From Pseudobowmanella zhangzhouensis (GTDB lineage Bacteria; Pseudomonadota; Gammaproteobacteria; Enterobacterales; Alteromonadaceae): DNA of 64,000 nucleotides. This document shows positions 25,985 through 35,440 of the stretch, one piece after another. The position numbers and the translations under genes are program-made. Where the stretch lies: positions 310,001-374,000 of the forward strand of contig NZ_JBHSYO010000004.1 of assembly GCF_042662685.1 (NCBI RefSeq), in the 5' to 3' direction. Numbering within the stretch: the stretch's first letter is position 1; each line of letters opens with the position of its first letter. The notes below the pieces were generated by a model. The model did not search any database. It was not told the origin of the DNA and saw only the letters and a list, made by a program, of their open reading frames with translations.

Positions 25985-27487
25985 TTAAACGTCCAGTAAC
26001 AAACGTGTTGGGTCTTCCAACATTTCCTTAACGGTTACCAGGAAGCCTACCGACTCTTTACCATCGATAATGCGGTGGTCATAAGACAGTGCCAGATACA
26101 TCATTGGCAGGATCTCAACTTTACCGTTGACAGCCATCGGACGGTCCTGAATTTTGTGCATACCCAAAATCGCACTTTGCGGTGGGTTGATAATTGGCGT
26201 AGACATCAGAGAGCCAAACACACCACCGTTAGTGATAGTGAAGTTTCCGCCCTGCAGATCGGCCATAGACAGCTTGCCGTCACGGCCTTTAATCGCCAGA
26301 TCCTTGATACCTTTTTCGATTTCCGCCACTGACAGTGAATCGCAGTCACGCAGAACAGGAGTTACCAGACCACGTGGAGTCGATACCGCAATAGAGATAT
26401 CGAAATAATTGTGATAACAAATATCATCACCGTCGATAGACGCGTTCACTTCAGGGTAACGCTTCAGCGCTTCAGTAACAGCTTTCACGTAGAATGACAT
26501 AAAGCCCAGACGGATACCGTGACGTTTTTCGAATACGTCCTGATATTGCGAACGCAAATCCATGATTGGCTTCATGTTGACTTCGTTAAACGTGGTTAAC
26601 ATGGCCGTCGAGTTTTTCGCTTCCAGCAGACGGTTAGCGATGGTCTTACGCAGACGCGTCATCGGCACACGTTTTTCGGTGCGGTCAGACATACCGGCAG
26701 GTACTGGCGCATCGGCAGATTTGGCTGCAGATGTCGCAGCAGGTGCGGCTTGCAGATGTTTCTCTACGTCTTCTTTGGTGATGCGACCACCTTTGCCAGA
26801 GCCCTTGATGCTCGAAGGATCGACACCTTTCTCAGCCAGCAGACGGCGGACAGATGGCGTTAACACATCGGCATCGCCGTTATCAGCGCTGGCAGCTGCA
26901 GGAGCATCAGCTTTGGCTGCAGGAGCGGCGGCACCGGCAACAAACTTAGCAATCACCTGCTCTGCATTTACGGTCGCGCCTTCGTCGGCCAGAATTTCAC
27001 TGATAGAGCCATCGGCTGGCGCTACCACTTCTAACACGACTTTGTCAGTTTCAATATCGACCAGATTTTGATCGCGAGAAACGGCTTCGCCTGGCTTAAC
27101 ATGCCAGGTTGCAATTGTTGCGTCGGCTACCGACTCTGGTAGCACAGGTACAGTAATATCCACTGCTTCACCTTCACTGGATTGAGTTGATGAATTTGAT
27201 TGCGCTGCAGATGCAGCCTCATTCGAAGTATTGGTTGCCGCGGCACCATCACCTTTTTCAAGGGTGCCAATCACTTGTTCTGCCAGTACTGTCGCACCTT
27301 CCTGTTCACGGATTTCGCCAACGATACCATCAGCTTCTGCGACCACTTCCAGCACTACTTTGTCAGTTTCGATATCGACCAAATTTTGATCGCGGCTTAC
27401 CCGGTCACCCGGTTTTACGTGCCAGGTAGCAATCGTTGCATCGGCGACTGACTCTGGCAAAACGGGAACTTTGATTTCAATTGTCAT
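25985..27487 (-). CDS. sucB: 2-oxoglutarate dehydrogenase E2 (dihydrolipoyl succinyltransferase), two lipoyl domains
   Basis: E2 core of the 2-oxoglutarate dehydrogenase complex. The 500-residue protein is about 95 longer than E. coli SucB because it has two tandem lipoyl domains: about 3-78 with lipoyl-Lys43 and 109-184 with lipoyl-Lys149. They are near-identical around the DIETDKVVLEVVA site and joined by an Ala/Ser/Thr-rich linker. Then come the E1/E3-binding domain (TPSVRRLLAEKGVD, about 208-242) and the catalytic domain with LSYDHRIIDG near the C-terminus. It lies 13 bases after sucA. No E3 (lpd) gene is in the window. Confidence 0.97.
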   Translation of the reverse strand: MTIEIKVPVLPESVADATIATWHVKPGDRVSRDQNLVDIETDKVVLEVVAEADGIVGEIREQEGATVLAEQVIGTLEKGDGAAATNTSNEAASAAQSNSSTQSSEGEAVDITVPVLPESVADATIATWHVKPGEAVSRDQNLVDIETDKVVLEVVAPADGSISEILADEGATVNAEQVIAKFVAGAAAPAAKADAPAAASADNGDADVLTPSVRRLLAEKGVDPSSIKGSGKGGRITKEDVEKHLQAAPAATSAAKSADAPVPAGMSDRTEKRVPMTRLRKTIANRLLEAKNSTAMLTTFNEVNMKPIMDLRSQYQDVFEKRHGIRLGFMSFYVKAVTEALKRYPEVNASIDGDDICYHNYFDISIAVSTPRGLVTPVLRDCDSLSVAEIEKGIKDLAIKGRDGKLSMADLQGGNFTITNGGVFGSLMSTPIINPPQSAILGMHKIQDRPMAVNGKVEILPMMYLALSYDHRIIDGKESVGFLVTVKEMLEDPTRLLLDV

Positions 27488-27500
27488 ACTTCGATGATCC

Positions 27501-30317
27501 CTATTTAACGGTTAACGCGTCTTCTACTAACGCTTTTTGCTGAGCATTGTGCACTGAAATATAGCCCACTGCCGGCGAAGCCGATGCTGCACGACCTGCA
27601 TAGGTCAACTTGCCGGTCTCCGGGATGGATGCCCAGAAATTATGCTGCATGCAATACCAGGCGCCCTGGTTTTGCGGCTCTTCCTGACACCATACCCAAT
27701 CCTTCACATGCTGATAATCTTTCAGAACATCCTGAATATCATCATGAGGGAACGGATACAGTTGCTCGATGCGGATAATGGCCACATCAGTCTGTTCATT
27801 CTTACGACGTTGCTCCAGCAGATCGTAATACACCTTGCCTGAACACATCACTACGCGTTTAACCTGTTTCGGATCCAACGCGTCCACTTCACCAATGGCG
27901 TTATGGAATTTACCTTCAGCCAACTCTTCCAGAGAAGATACGGCCAGGGTGTGACGTAACAATGACTTAGGTGACATAACAATCAACGGACGACGCATTG
28001 GCCGCACCATTTGACGGCGAATCATGTTAAATACCTGCGCCGGCGTAGATGGAATACATACCTGCATATTGTGATCAGCACATAACTGCAGGAAACGCTC
28101 CAGACGCGCAGAGCTGTGCTCTGGGCCCTGCCCTTCGTAGCCGTGTGGCAACAACATGGTCAGACCGCACAAACGACCCCATTTCACCTCACCAGAACTT
28201 AAGAACTGGTCGATAACAACCTGCGCACCATTGGCGAAATCACCAAACTGGGCTTCCCAGATGGTCAATGCGCCAGGCTCAGCGGTGGCATAGCCGTATT
28301 CGAATGCCAGTACTGCTTCTTCAGACAGCACCGAGTCATAAATTTCAATCGGGCCCTGGCCATCACGAATATGCTGCAACGGCATATAGGTAGAGGCGTC
28401 TTTCTGGTTATGCAGCGCCGCATGGCGGTGGAAGAAAGTACCACGACCAGCGTCCTGACCTGTGAATCGAATGCGAGAACCATTGTCCACAATCAGCGCG
28501 TAAGCCAGTGTTTCGGCACAGCCCCAATCCAGCGGTTTTTCGCCGGCGATCATTTTGCTGCGTTCTTCATACACTTTGGCAACACGTGACTGCAGTTTAA
28601 AGCCTTCAGGCGCACGGCACATGGCCTCACCTAATTGCTGCAGTTTGTCGACAGAGATGTCATGGCTGTAAGGAACCGTCCATTCCTGCTTCAGATAAGG
28701 CGACCAATCAACCGATTGCTCACTCATCGGACGCCATTCTTCAACCACGCAGGCACCATGATCCAGTGCTGCACGGTAATCATTAACCAATTTTTCAACA
28801 TCGTGACTTTCGATGATGCCCTCAGCCCGTAACTGCTCGGCATAAATCTCACGTGGCACAGGATGCTTCTTGATTTTCTGATACATCAGCGGCTGGGTAG
28901 CATTTGGCTCATCCGCTTCGTTGTGACCGTGTCGGCGGTAACACACCAAATCAATCACCACATCGCGTTTAAACTTGTTGCGATAATCCAGTGCTAACTG
29001 TGTCACGAATACCACGGCTTCCGGATCATCAGAATTCACGTGGAAAATCGGCGCCTGTACCATCTTGGCGATATCAGTACAGTACTGAGTAGAACGGGTA
29101 TCATCCTGGCGTGACGTGGTGAAACCAACCTGGTTATTCACTACGATGCGAACTGTTCCCCCCACACTAAAGCCACGGGTTTGTGACATGTTGAAGGTTT
29201 CTTGCACAACGCCCTGTCCGGCAATGGCTGAGTCACCATGGATCGTAATCGGCAATACAGACGAACCATCACGGCAATTACGGCGGTCTAAACGAGCACG
29301 CACAGATCCCATAACAACCGGGTTTACGATTTCCAGGTGAGATGGGTTGAATGCCAGTGCCAGGTGGACATTGCCGCCCGGTGTTGCAAAATCTGATGAG
29401 TAACCAGCGTGATATTTCACGTCACCGGCACCCAATGAATCGTCGTGCTTACCAGCAAACTCATCGAACAACACGCTGGGGTTTTTACCCAACACATTGA
29501 TCAAAACGTTCAGACGGCCACGGTGAGCCATCCCGATCACCACTTCTTTGGCACCATTAGTGCCAGCATGGGTAATCAGTGCTTTAAGCATAGGTACCAA
29601 GGCATCGCCACCTTCCAGCGAGAAACGTTTGGCACCCGGGAACTTGGCACCCAGGTATTTTTCCATACCATCGGCGGCTACCAAGCCCTTCAAAATCTTA
29701 ATTTTCGTTTCACGGTCAAAACTGGGTTTGGCCTGTACTGACTCGAAACGTTGTTGGATCCAGCGTTTTTGCTCGGTATCGGTGATATGCATGTACTCGG
29801 CGCCAACAGAACCGCAGTAAGTGCGATTCAATGACTTGTACAATTCACCCAATGGCAGACTGTCTTTACCGATGGCATAAGAGCCAACACTGAAAACGGC
29901 ATCAAAGTCCTGCTCTGACAGCTCATGGTGCGTCAGTTCCAGGTCGCGTACGCGTTCCTGTTTCCATAAGCCCAGCGGGTCAAGATTGGCGTGCTGATGA
30001 CCGCGAAAACGGTAAGCATTAATCAGCTGCAATACGCGAACCTGCTTCGCATCGGCAGGAGCAGCCTGCGACGCAACCGGCATTCTTGCACGCAATCCAA
30101 GCGCTGCCAGCTTTTTAAATTGTTCACGAATTTCTGAGTGATTTGACTCAATTTCGACGCCTGCAACAGACGGCAATTGGTCAAATATTTCGCGCCATTG
30201 AGGATCCACGTCCTGCGGATTTTGCAGGTAAGCTTCGTATAACTCTTCTACGTATGCAGCGTTGCCACCAGCCATGTGAGAGCTTTCCCACCACGCTTTC
30301 ATCACGCTATCTTGCAT
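27501..30317 (-). CDS. sucA: 2-oxoglutarate dehydrogenase E1
   Basis: Thiamine-diphosphate decarboxylase component. The 938-residue protein has the N-terminal E2-binding segment AAYVEELYEAYLQNP, IGMAHRGRLNVL, the ThDP-binding HGDSAIAGQGVV...NNQVGFTTS region, GHNEADEPNATQP and the C-terminal transketolase-like pyrimidine domain (SARLERFLQLCADHNMQV). It is first gene of sucABCD, separated from sdhB by a strong stem-loop. Confidence 0.98.
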   Translation of the reverse strand: MQDSVMKAWWESSHMAGGNAAYVEELYEAYLQNPQDVDPQWREIFDQLPSVAGVEIESNHSEIREQFKKLAALGLRARMPVASQAAPADAKQVRVLQLINAYRFRGHQHANLDPLGLWKQERVRDLELTHHELSEQDFDAVFSVGSYAIGKDSLPLGELYKSLNRTYCGSVGAEYMHITDTEQKRWIQQRFESVQAKPSFDRETKIKILKGLVAADGMEKYLGAKFPGAKRFSLEGGDALVPMLKALITHAGTNGAKEVVIGMAHRGRLNVLINVLGKNPSVLFDEFAGKHDDSLGAGDVKYHAGYSSDFATPGGNVHLALAFNPSHLEIVNPVVMGSVRARLDRRNCRDGSSVLPITIHGDSAIAGQGVVQETFNMSQTRGFSVGGTVRIVVNNQVGFTTSRQDDTRSTQYCTDIAKMVQAPIFHVNSDDPEAVVFVTQLALDYRNKFKRDVVIDLVCYRRHGHNEADEPNATQPLMYQKIKKHPVPREIYAEQLRAEGIIESHDVEKLVNDYRAALDHGACVVEEWRPMSEQSVDWSPYLKQEWTVPYSHDISVDKLQQLGEAMCRAPEGFKLQSRVAKVYEERSKMIAGEKPLDWGCAETLAYALIVDNGSRIRFTGQDAGRGTFFHRHAALHNQKDASTYMPLQHIRDGQGPIEIYDSVLSEEAVLAFEYGYATAEPGALTIWEAQFGDFANGAQVVIDQFLSSGEVKWGRLCGLTMLLPHGYEGQGPEHSSARLERFLQLCADHNMQVCIPSTPAQVFNMIRRQMVRPMRRPLIVMSPKSLLRHTLAVSSLEELAEGKFHNAIGEVDALDPKQVKRVVMCSGKVYYDLLEQRRKNEQTDVAIIRIEQLYPFPHDDIQDVLKDYQHVKDWVWCQEEPQNQGAWYCMQHNFWASIPETGKLTYAGRAASASPAVGYISVHNAQQKALVEDALTVK

Positions 30318-30389
30318 TGTTGATCCTTAATCAAACAAACACATGGGTTCCGCGTAAACGGAACATCAGTTACAAAGAATGTTAAGCAA

Positions 30390-30420
30390 AAATAGCCATC
30401 CGGCATCCGGATGGCTATTT
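30390..30420 (-). terminator. sdhB-sucA intergenic terminator/attenuator hairpin
   Basis: Perfect 14-bp stem AAATAGCCATCCGG (30390-30403), 3-nt loop, CCGGATGGCTATTT (30407-30420). On the minus strand it is followed by two more T residues. It should reduce read-through from sdhCDAB into sucABCD or protect the sdh mRNA 3' end. Confidence 0.75.
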
Positions 30421-30433
30421 AGCATTATTTAAG

Positions 30434-30451
30434 GTTCAGATTAGTCTGAAC
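30434..30451. repeat. Second stem-loop in the sdhB-sucA spacer
   Basis: GTTCAGA-TTAG-TCTGAAC, a perfect 7-bp inverted repeat between the sdhB stop and the main hairpin. There is no T-tract, so it is more likely an mRNA stability element or protein-binding palindrome than a terminator. Confidence 0.5.
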
Positions 30452-30460
30452 ACGTTTTGG

Positions 30461-31171
30461 CTAAACAGCCCGTTGCAACAGCATAGACTTAATCTGACCA
30501 ATTGCTTTAGTCGGGTTAAGTCCTTTTGGACATACTGAAACACAGTTCATGATGCCATGGCAGCGGAATACGCTGAAGGCGTCATCCAAATCGTTCAGAC
30601 GCTGTTCGGTTGCTGTATCACGGCTGTCCGCCAGGAAGCGGTAGGCATGCAACAGACCGGCAGGGCCGATAAACTTATCAGGATTCCACCAGAATGACGG
30701 ACATGATGTGGAACAACATGCACACAGAATACACTCATACAGACCGTCCAGCTTTTCACGCTCTTCGGGCGACTGCAGGAATTCACGTGCAGGTGGCTGC
30801 TTGCTGTCATTGATCAGGAACGGCTTGATTTTCTCGTACTGTGCGTAGAACTGGCTCATATCAACCACCAGATCACGTACTACCGGCAGACCCGGTAACG
30901 GACGAATAACGATCGTGCCTTTACCCAATGCAGATAACGGCGTGATACAGGCAAGACCATTCTTACCATTCATATTCACACCATCAGAACCGCAAACACC
31001 TTCACGGCAAGAACGACGGAATGCCAGCGTTGGATCCTGCTCTTTTAGCAGAATTAACGCGTCCAGCACCATCATGTCCTGACCTTCTTCAACCTCGAGT
31101 TGGTAATCCTGCATCCTTGGCGCATTATCAACATCAGGGTTGTAACGATAAATAGAAAAATTTAATTTCAT
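30461..31171 (-). CDS. sdhB: Succinate dehydrogenase iron-sulfur subunit
   Basis: Carries [2Fe-2S], [4Fe-4S] and [3Fe-4S] clusters from FAD to quinone. The 236-residue protein has CREGVCGSDGVNMNG for the 2Fe-2S cluster, CILCACCSTSCPSFWW for the 4Fe-4S cluster and CHGIMNCVSVCPKGLNP for the 3Fe-4S/4Fe-4S ligands. I use the start MKLNFSIYRYN (31171), three codons inside an upstream start, by homology. It is last gene of sdhCDAB. Confidence 0.97.
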   Translation of the reverse strand: MKLNFSIYRYNPDVDNAPRMQDYQLEVEEGQDMMVLDALILLKEQDPTLAFRRSCREGVCGSDGVNMNGKNGLACITPLSALGKGTIVIRPLPGLPVVRDLVVDMSQFYAQYEKIKPFLINDSKQPPAREFLQSPEEREKLDGLYECILCACCSTSCPSFWWNPDKFIGPAGLLHAYRFLADSRDTATEQRLNDLDDAFSVFRCHGIMNCVSVCPKGLNPTKAIGQIKSMLLQRAV

Positions 31172-31183
31172 CTCTATCACCCC

Positions 31184-32956
31184 TTAATAGGTACGCGCTT
31201 TCGGTGGGAACGCTTCACGTAGTTTAGGCGTCATGTTCACCGAACGTTTGTGCATGGTTTCGTCTTGTGGACGGTATACGCTGTGGCACAACCAGTTTTC
31301 ATCATCACGATCCGGATAATCGAAACGGCTATGTGCGCCACGGCTTTCTGTACGGAAGTTTGCTGCTACCGCAGTGGCATAAGCAGTTTCCATCAGGTTA
31401 TCCAGTTCCAGACACTCAATACGCTGGGTATTGAAATCAGAGCTCTTATCGTCCAGGCGTGCTTCTTTTAAGCGTTCACGGATTTCTTTCAGCTCTTGCA
31501 GGCCTTCTGCCATCGCATCACCTTCACGGAATACCGAGAAGTTCAGCTGCATACAACGCTGCATGTCTTTACGAATTTGCTCAGGTTTCTCACCTTTGCC
31601 TGGCGTGGAGTTCTCCCAGCGGTTATAACGTGCCAACGCAGCATCGATGTCGTCCTGCGCAGCAGCACGGCTTTCACCCATTTCGTCCAGTGCTTTACCC
31701 AGGTGCAGACCTGTCGCACGGCCAAATACCACCAGATCCAGCAATGAGTTACCACCCAGTCGGTTTGCACCGTGTACAGATACACAAGCGATCTCACCAC
31801 AAGCGAACAGACCGTTAACCACTTTCTCGTTGCCGTTTTCATCGATAGTCAGTGCCTGACCGTCAACGTTGGTTGGAATACCACCCATCATATAGTGACA
31901 GGTTGGAATTACCGGTATCGGCTCTTTAACCGGATCTACGTGAGCGAAGGTACGTGACAATTCACAAATACCCGGCAGACGTGACTCTAGTACGTCTTTG
32001 CCTAAGTGATCCAGTTTCAGCTTAATGTGTGGACCCCAAGGACCATCACAGGCACGACCTTCGCGGATTTCGGTCATCATAGAACGTGCGACTACGTCAC
32101 GAGACGCCAGATCTTTCGCATTTGGCGCATAGCGTTCCATAAAGCGTTCGCCGTCTTTGTTCAGCAGGTAACCACCTTCACCACGACAGCCTTCAGTTAC
32201 CAGTACACCGGCACCGGCAATACCGGTCGGGTGGAACTGCCACATTTCCATGTCCTGTACTGCAACACCAGCACGCAGCGCCATACCAACGCCGTCACCC
32301 GTGTTGATGTGCGCGTTAGTAGTCGATGCGTAAATACGCCCTGCACCACCGGTGGCCAAGACTACAGCCTTGGATTTGAAATAAACTACTTCACCGCTTT
32401 CCATATCGATAGCGGTACAACCAACGACATCACCGTCCTGATTTTTAACCAGGTCCAGTGCATACCATTCGCTGAATACCTTGGTACGGTTTTTCACGTT
32501 TTGCTGATACAGCAAGTGCAGCAAGGCGTGACCAGTACGGTCAGCCGCCGCCGCGGTACGCGCAGCCTGCTCACCACCAAAGTTTTTAGATTGTCCACCA
32601 AACGGACGCTGATAAACACGGCCGTTTTCGAAGCGTGAGAATGGCAAACCCATATTCTCTAATTCGATGATCGCTTCCGGACCGGTTTTACACATATATT
32701 CGATAGCATCCTGGTCACCGATAAAGTCAGATCCTTTAACGGTGTCATACATGTGCCATTCCCAGTTATCGTCGTGGGCATTGCCCAGCGCTACCGTGAT
32801 TCCGCCCTGGGCAGATACAGTGTGAGAACGGGTTGGAAATACCTTAGATAACAAGGCACAAGATTTACCAGATTGTGAAATCTGCAGTGCAGCTCGCATA
32901 CCCGCGCCACCGGCGCCGATTACGACCGCGTCAAATTCATGAACGGCAATGCTCAC
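31184..32956 (-). CDS. sdhA: Succinate dehydrogenase flavoprotein subunit
   Basis: Oxidises succinate with covalently bound FAD. The 590-residue protein has the dinucleotide fold VVIGAGGAGMRAALQIS, the FAD-histidine segment FPTRSHTVSAQGG, the substrate/active-site HPTGIAGAGVLVTEGCRGEG and the ALGKA-type capping segment near 400. It starts at GTG 32956, which abuts the sdhD stop (TAA then GTG); GGGGTG inside sdhD serves as ribosome-binding site. Confidence 0.97.
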   Translation of the reverse strand: MSIAVHEFDAVVIGAGGAGMRAALQISQSGKSCALLSKVFPTRSHTVSAQGGITVALGNAHDDNWEWHMYDTVKGSDFIGDQDAIEYMCKTGPEAIIELENMGLPFSRFENGRVYQRPFGGQSKNFGGEQAARTAAAADRTGHALLHLLYQQNVKNRTKVFSEWYALDLVKNQDGDVVGCTAIDMESGEVVYFKSKAVVLATGGAGRIYASTTNAHINTGDGVGMALRAGVAVQDMEMWQFHPTGIAGAGVLVTEGCRGEGGYLLNKDGERFMERYAPNAKDLASRDVVARSMMTEIREGRACDGPWGPHIKLKLDHLGKDVLESRLPGICELSRTFAHVDPVKEPIPVIPTCHYMMGGIPTNVDGQALTIDENGNEKVVNGLFACGEIACVSVHGANRLGGNSLLDLVVFGRATGLHLGKALDEMGESRAAAQDDIDAALARYNRWENSTPGKGEKPEQIRKDMQRCMQLNFSVFREGDAMAEGLQELKEIRERLKEARLDDKSSDFNTQRIECLELDNLMETAYATAVAANFRTESRGAHSRFDYPDRDDENWLCHSVYRPQDETMHKRSVNMTPKLREAFPPKARTY

Positions 32957-33304
32957 TTAAACACCCCACAGTACGAATAAACCCACTGCAACGTAAACAA
33001 ACGCCAGCAGATTTAACAGAAATTGAATGGCTGCACGCATGCCATGTGGTTTTACATAGTCGGTCAGGACTTGCCACAAGCCAATACGTACGTGAATCAT
33101 GATCGAAACCAACGCAGCTAATGTGAAGACCTTCGTGCCAAGGCCCGCAAAAAACTCACGCCAGATGTCATAAGTTACAGCTTCGGTGCTCAGGAAAAAC
33201 CACAGCATATATAAGGTATATGCAAAAATAATTAATGCGGTGGTACGCAGAGAGATGAAGTCCTGAACACCATTACGCTTCAGAGATGCCTGGTTAGTTA
33301 CCAT
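32957..33304 (-). CDS. sdhD: Succinate dehydrogenase membrane anchor SdhD
   Basis: Membrane subunit of complex II, contributing to heme b and ubiquinone binding. The 115-residue protein has three hydrophobic helices (about 20-40, 50-75, 88-112) and the heme-ligand type histidine in MIHVRIGLWQVLTDYVKP (H near 66). I chose MVTNQASL (33304), which overlaps sdhC by 7 bases, over a start 12 codons upstream that would lie deep inside sdhC. Confidence 0.93.
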   Translation of the reverse strand: MVTNQASLKRNGVQDFISLRTTALIIFAYTLYMLWFFLSTEAVTYDIWREFFAGLGTKVFTLAALVSIMIHVRIGLWQVLTDYVKPHGMRAAIQFLLNLLAFVYVAVGLFVLWGV

Positions 33305-33672
33305 ACTGCTACTCCTGCGACTACGGTCAAGATTACCCAAAGCACAATAATAGCTTTGGCACTGTTATTTCCGGATTGCAGCTCTTCCCAGTGGCCCATA
33401 TCCATCACCATGTGACGCAGTCCGCCCAGAATGTGATACGACAACGCTGACAGCGTGCCAATAGCTACTACTTTTCCAATAATTCCGCCCATCGCTTCCT
33501 GCACCGACATAAAGCCTTGCTCAGAAGACAATGACACTGCCCATGCACCGATGACAAACATCAGAGCGAAGAACAACGCCACGCCTGTTACGCGGTGTAA
33601 AATGGAAGAAATGGCAGATGGAGGAAAGCTGATCGTATTGAGTTGTAAATTTACCGGTCTTTGCTTTTTCAC
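33298..33672 (-). CDS. sdhC: Succinate dehydrogenase cytochrome b556 subunit SdhC
   Basis: Heme b/quinone-binding anchor. The 124-residue protein has the family N-terminus KKQRPVNLQLNTISFPPSAISSILHRVTG and three membrane helices. The heme-ligand histidine is in ALSYHILGGLRHMVMDMGHWEE (H near 83). It starts at GTG 33672, with AGG eight bases before. First gene of sdhCDAB-sucABCD and divergent from gltA. Confidence 0.95.
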   Translation of the reverse strand: MKKQRPVNLQLNTISFPPSAISSILHRVTGVALFFALMFVIGAWAVSLSSEQGFMSVQEAMGGIIGKVVAIGTLSALSYHILGGLRHMVMDMGHWEELQSGNNSAKAIIVLWVILTVVAGVAVW

Positions 33673-34039
33673 GATTGTTGCCTGTTTTGTCCTATTGATG
33701 GACTCGATTAATGTCGTTTGTCTGTGCGAGGTAAGGTTTCGCCGACACCATTTTTGTAGGGTATTAACCCGACATTCAGGGATACTGCATTTCGCCCGGT
33801 TTGGATCGCTAAAATTAGCCCCCGAATGATCAACGGAAGTATATCCAGAGCCTGCAGGAAATACAATTTATGTTCGAAATTAGATAGTTACAAACGCTCG
33901 TTATCTATACGACTATCGTCTTATTTGGATAAATATTCAGCATAAAAGGATTAAAATTGACTTGCGATGTCTTTCTAAGTACAAATAGCGGCTATTTTTA
34001 AAGGCCTGTGCCGAAAAAATTCCTTGAGGAGATTAACTT
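33673..34039. other. Divergent sdhC-gltA regulatory region
   Basis: 367 bases without a gene, between sdhC (minus) and gltA (plus). It holds the gltA promoter near its right end. On the minus side I see only weak candidates for the sdh promoter (for example TTGATC around 33824-33829 with a poor -10). The region is AT-rich from about 33860 to 34020, fitting regulated TCA-cycle promoters, but no operator is recognised with confidence. Confidence 0.6.
33957..33985 (+). promoter_or_regulatory. gltA promoter
   Basis: TTGACT (33957-33962), 17-bp spacer, TACAAA (33980-33985), 54 bases before the gltA ATG. AGGAG (34027-34031) is the ribosome-binding site. Confidence 0.65.
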
Positions 34040-35320
34040 ATGGCAGACACCAAAGCCATTCTGAAGGTTGGTGATAAAGAAGTAGAACTACCGATTTTTG
34101 AGGGTAGTGCCGGACATCCGGTAATCGATGTACGTAGCTTAGGTGGCGCGGGATACTTCACATTTGACCCAGGTTTCATGGCGACCGGTTCCTGTGAATC
34201 TCAAATTACCTTTATCGACGGTGATAAAGGTGTGTTGTTACATCGTGGTTATTCCATCGAAGATTTGGCGCGTGACGCCGATTATCTGGAAGTTTGCTAC
34301 ATGCTGCTGCATGGTGAAGCCCCGACCACTGAGCAATATGCTGAATTCAAAAATACCATCACTCGCCACACGCTGGTGCATGATCAGGTAAACAACTTCT
34401 TCCGCGGTTTCCGCCGTGATGCGCACCCAATGGCCATGCTGTGTGGTACCGTTGGCGCCCTGTCATCTTTCTACCATGACGATCTGGACATCTCTGAAGC
34501 GGACCAACGTCTGCGTAGTGCATATCGTCTAGTTGCTAAGATGCCTACTCTGGTAGCCATGTGCTACAAGTACAATATCGGTCAGCCATTCGTGTATCCA
34601 CGTAATGACCTGAGCTATGCGGCCAACTTCCTGAACATGATGTTCTCTGTTCCAGCGGAAAAATACCAAATCAGCGACGCGGTAGAGCGTGCGATGGATC
34701 GTATTTTCACCTTGCACGCAGACCACGAGCAGAATGCCTCTACCTCTACGGTACGTTTGGCGGGTTCTTCCGGTGCTAACCCTTATGCATGTATCGCAGC
34801 GGGTGTTGCCTCGTTGTGGGGTCCAGCGCACGGTGGTGCTAACGAAGCATGTCTTAATATGCTGGAAGAAATTGGCAGCGTAGACCGTATTCCTGAGTTC
34901 ATCGAGCGCGCCAAAGACAAAAACGATCCGTTCCGTCTGATGGGCTTCGGTCACCGTGTTTACAAAAACTACGATCCACGTGCCACTGTTATGCGTGAAA
35001 GCTGTCACGAAGTGCTGGCAGAGCTGAAAGTAAATGACCCTCTGCTGGACGTGGCGATGGAGTTGGAGCGTATTGCCCTGAATGACCCGTACTTCAAAGA
35101 GAAGAAACTGTTCCCGAACGTAGATTTCTACTCTGGCATCATTCTTAAAGCGATTGGTATTCCAACCAATATGTTCACCTGTATCTTCGCTCTGGCACGT
35201 ACAGTAGGTTGGATCTCTCACTGGCATGAAATGCTTAGCCAACCAGGTCAGAAAATCGGTCGTCCACGTCAGTTATACACTGGCCACACACAACGCCCGT
35301 TCAGCAAAATCAACAAGTAA
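34040..35320 (+). CDS. gltA: Citrate synthase
   Basis: Condenses oxaloacetate and acetyl-CoA. The 426-residue protein is of the large hexameric gram-negative type. The family signature is GFGHRVYKNYDPRA, and catalytic residues are expected in this region and in WGPAHGGANEACL and DFYSGIIL. The N-terminal beta domain is present (ILKVGDKEVELPIFEGSAG). It is divergent from sdhC as in E. coli. Confidence 0.98.
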   Translation: MADTKAILKVGDKEVELPIFEGSAGHPVIDVRSLGGAGYFTFDPGFMATGSCESQITFIDGDKGVLLHRGYSIEDLARDADYLEVCYMLLHGEAPTTEQYAEFKNTITRHTLVHDQVNNFFRGFRRDAHPMAMLCGTVGALSSFYHDDLDISEADQRLRSAYRLVAKMPTLVAMCYKYNIGQPFVYPRNDLSYAANFLNMMFSVPAEKYQISDAVERAMDRIFTLHADHEQNASTSTVRLAGSSGANPYACIAAGVASLWGPAHGGANEACLNMLEEIGSVDRIPEFIERAKDKNDPFRLMGFGHRVYKNYDPRATVMRESCHEVLAELKVNDPLLDVAMELERIALNDPYFKEKKLFPNVDFYSGIILKAIGIPTNMFTCIFALARTVGWISHWHEMLSQPGQKIGRPRQLYTGHTQRPFSKINK

Positions 35321-35340
35321 GCAGTTGATTCAACGTACAA

Positions 35341-35368
35341 AAATAGCGCCACTTGGCGCTATTTTTTT
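35341..35368 (+). terminator. gltA terminator
   Basis: AAATAGCGCC-ACTT-GGCGCTATTTTTTT, 20 bases after the gltA stop; perfect 10-bp stem plus T-tract. Confidence 0.9.
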
Positions 35369-35440
35369 GTCCTGACAAAACCTGACACAGGTGCAATCCG
35401 TGGTTTACAATGCGCCGGCATCGGATTGGGAGTCAGCACA

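Noticed and set aside
27020..27460. Near-duplicate segments in sucB as an assembly artefact
   Set aside because: The copies differ at many silent positions and are in frame with a linker, so they are two real lipoyl domains.
32006..32638. 210-codon open frame antisense to sdhA
   Set aside because: Low-complexity Thr/Phe/Val-rich translation opposite a highly conserved gene.
34529..35242. 237-codon open frame antisense to gltA
   Set aside because: Its composition (many Arg, His, Thr, Val) is the mirror of gltA codon bias; no ribosome-binding site or recognisable domain.
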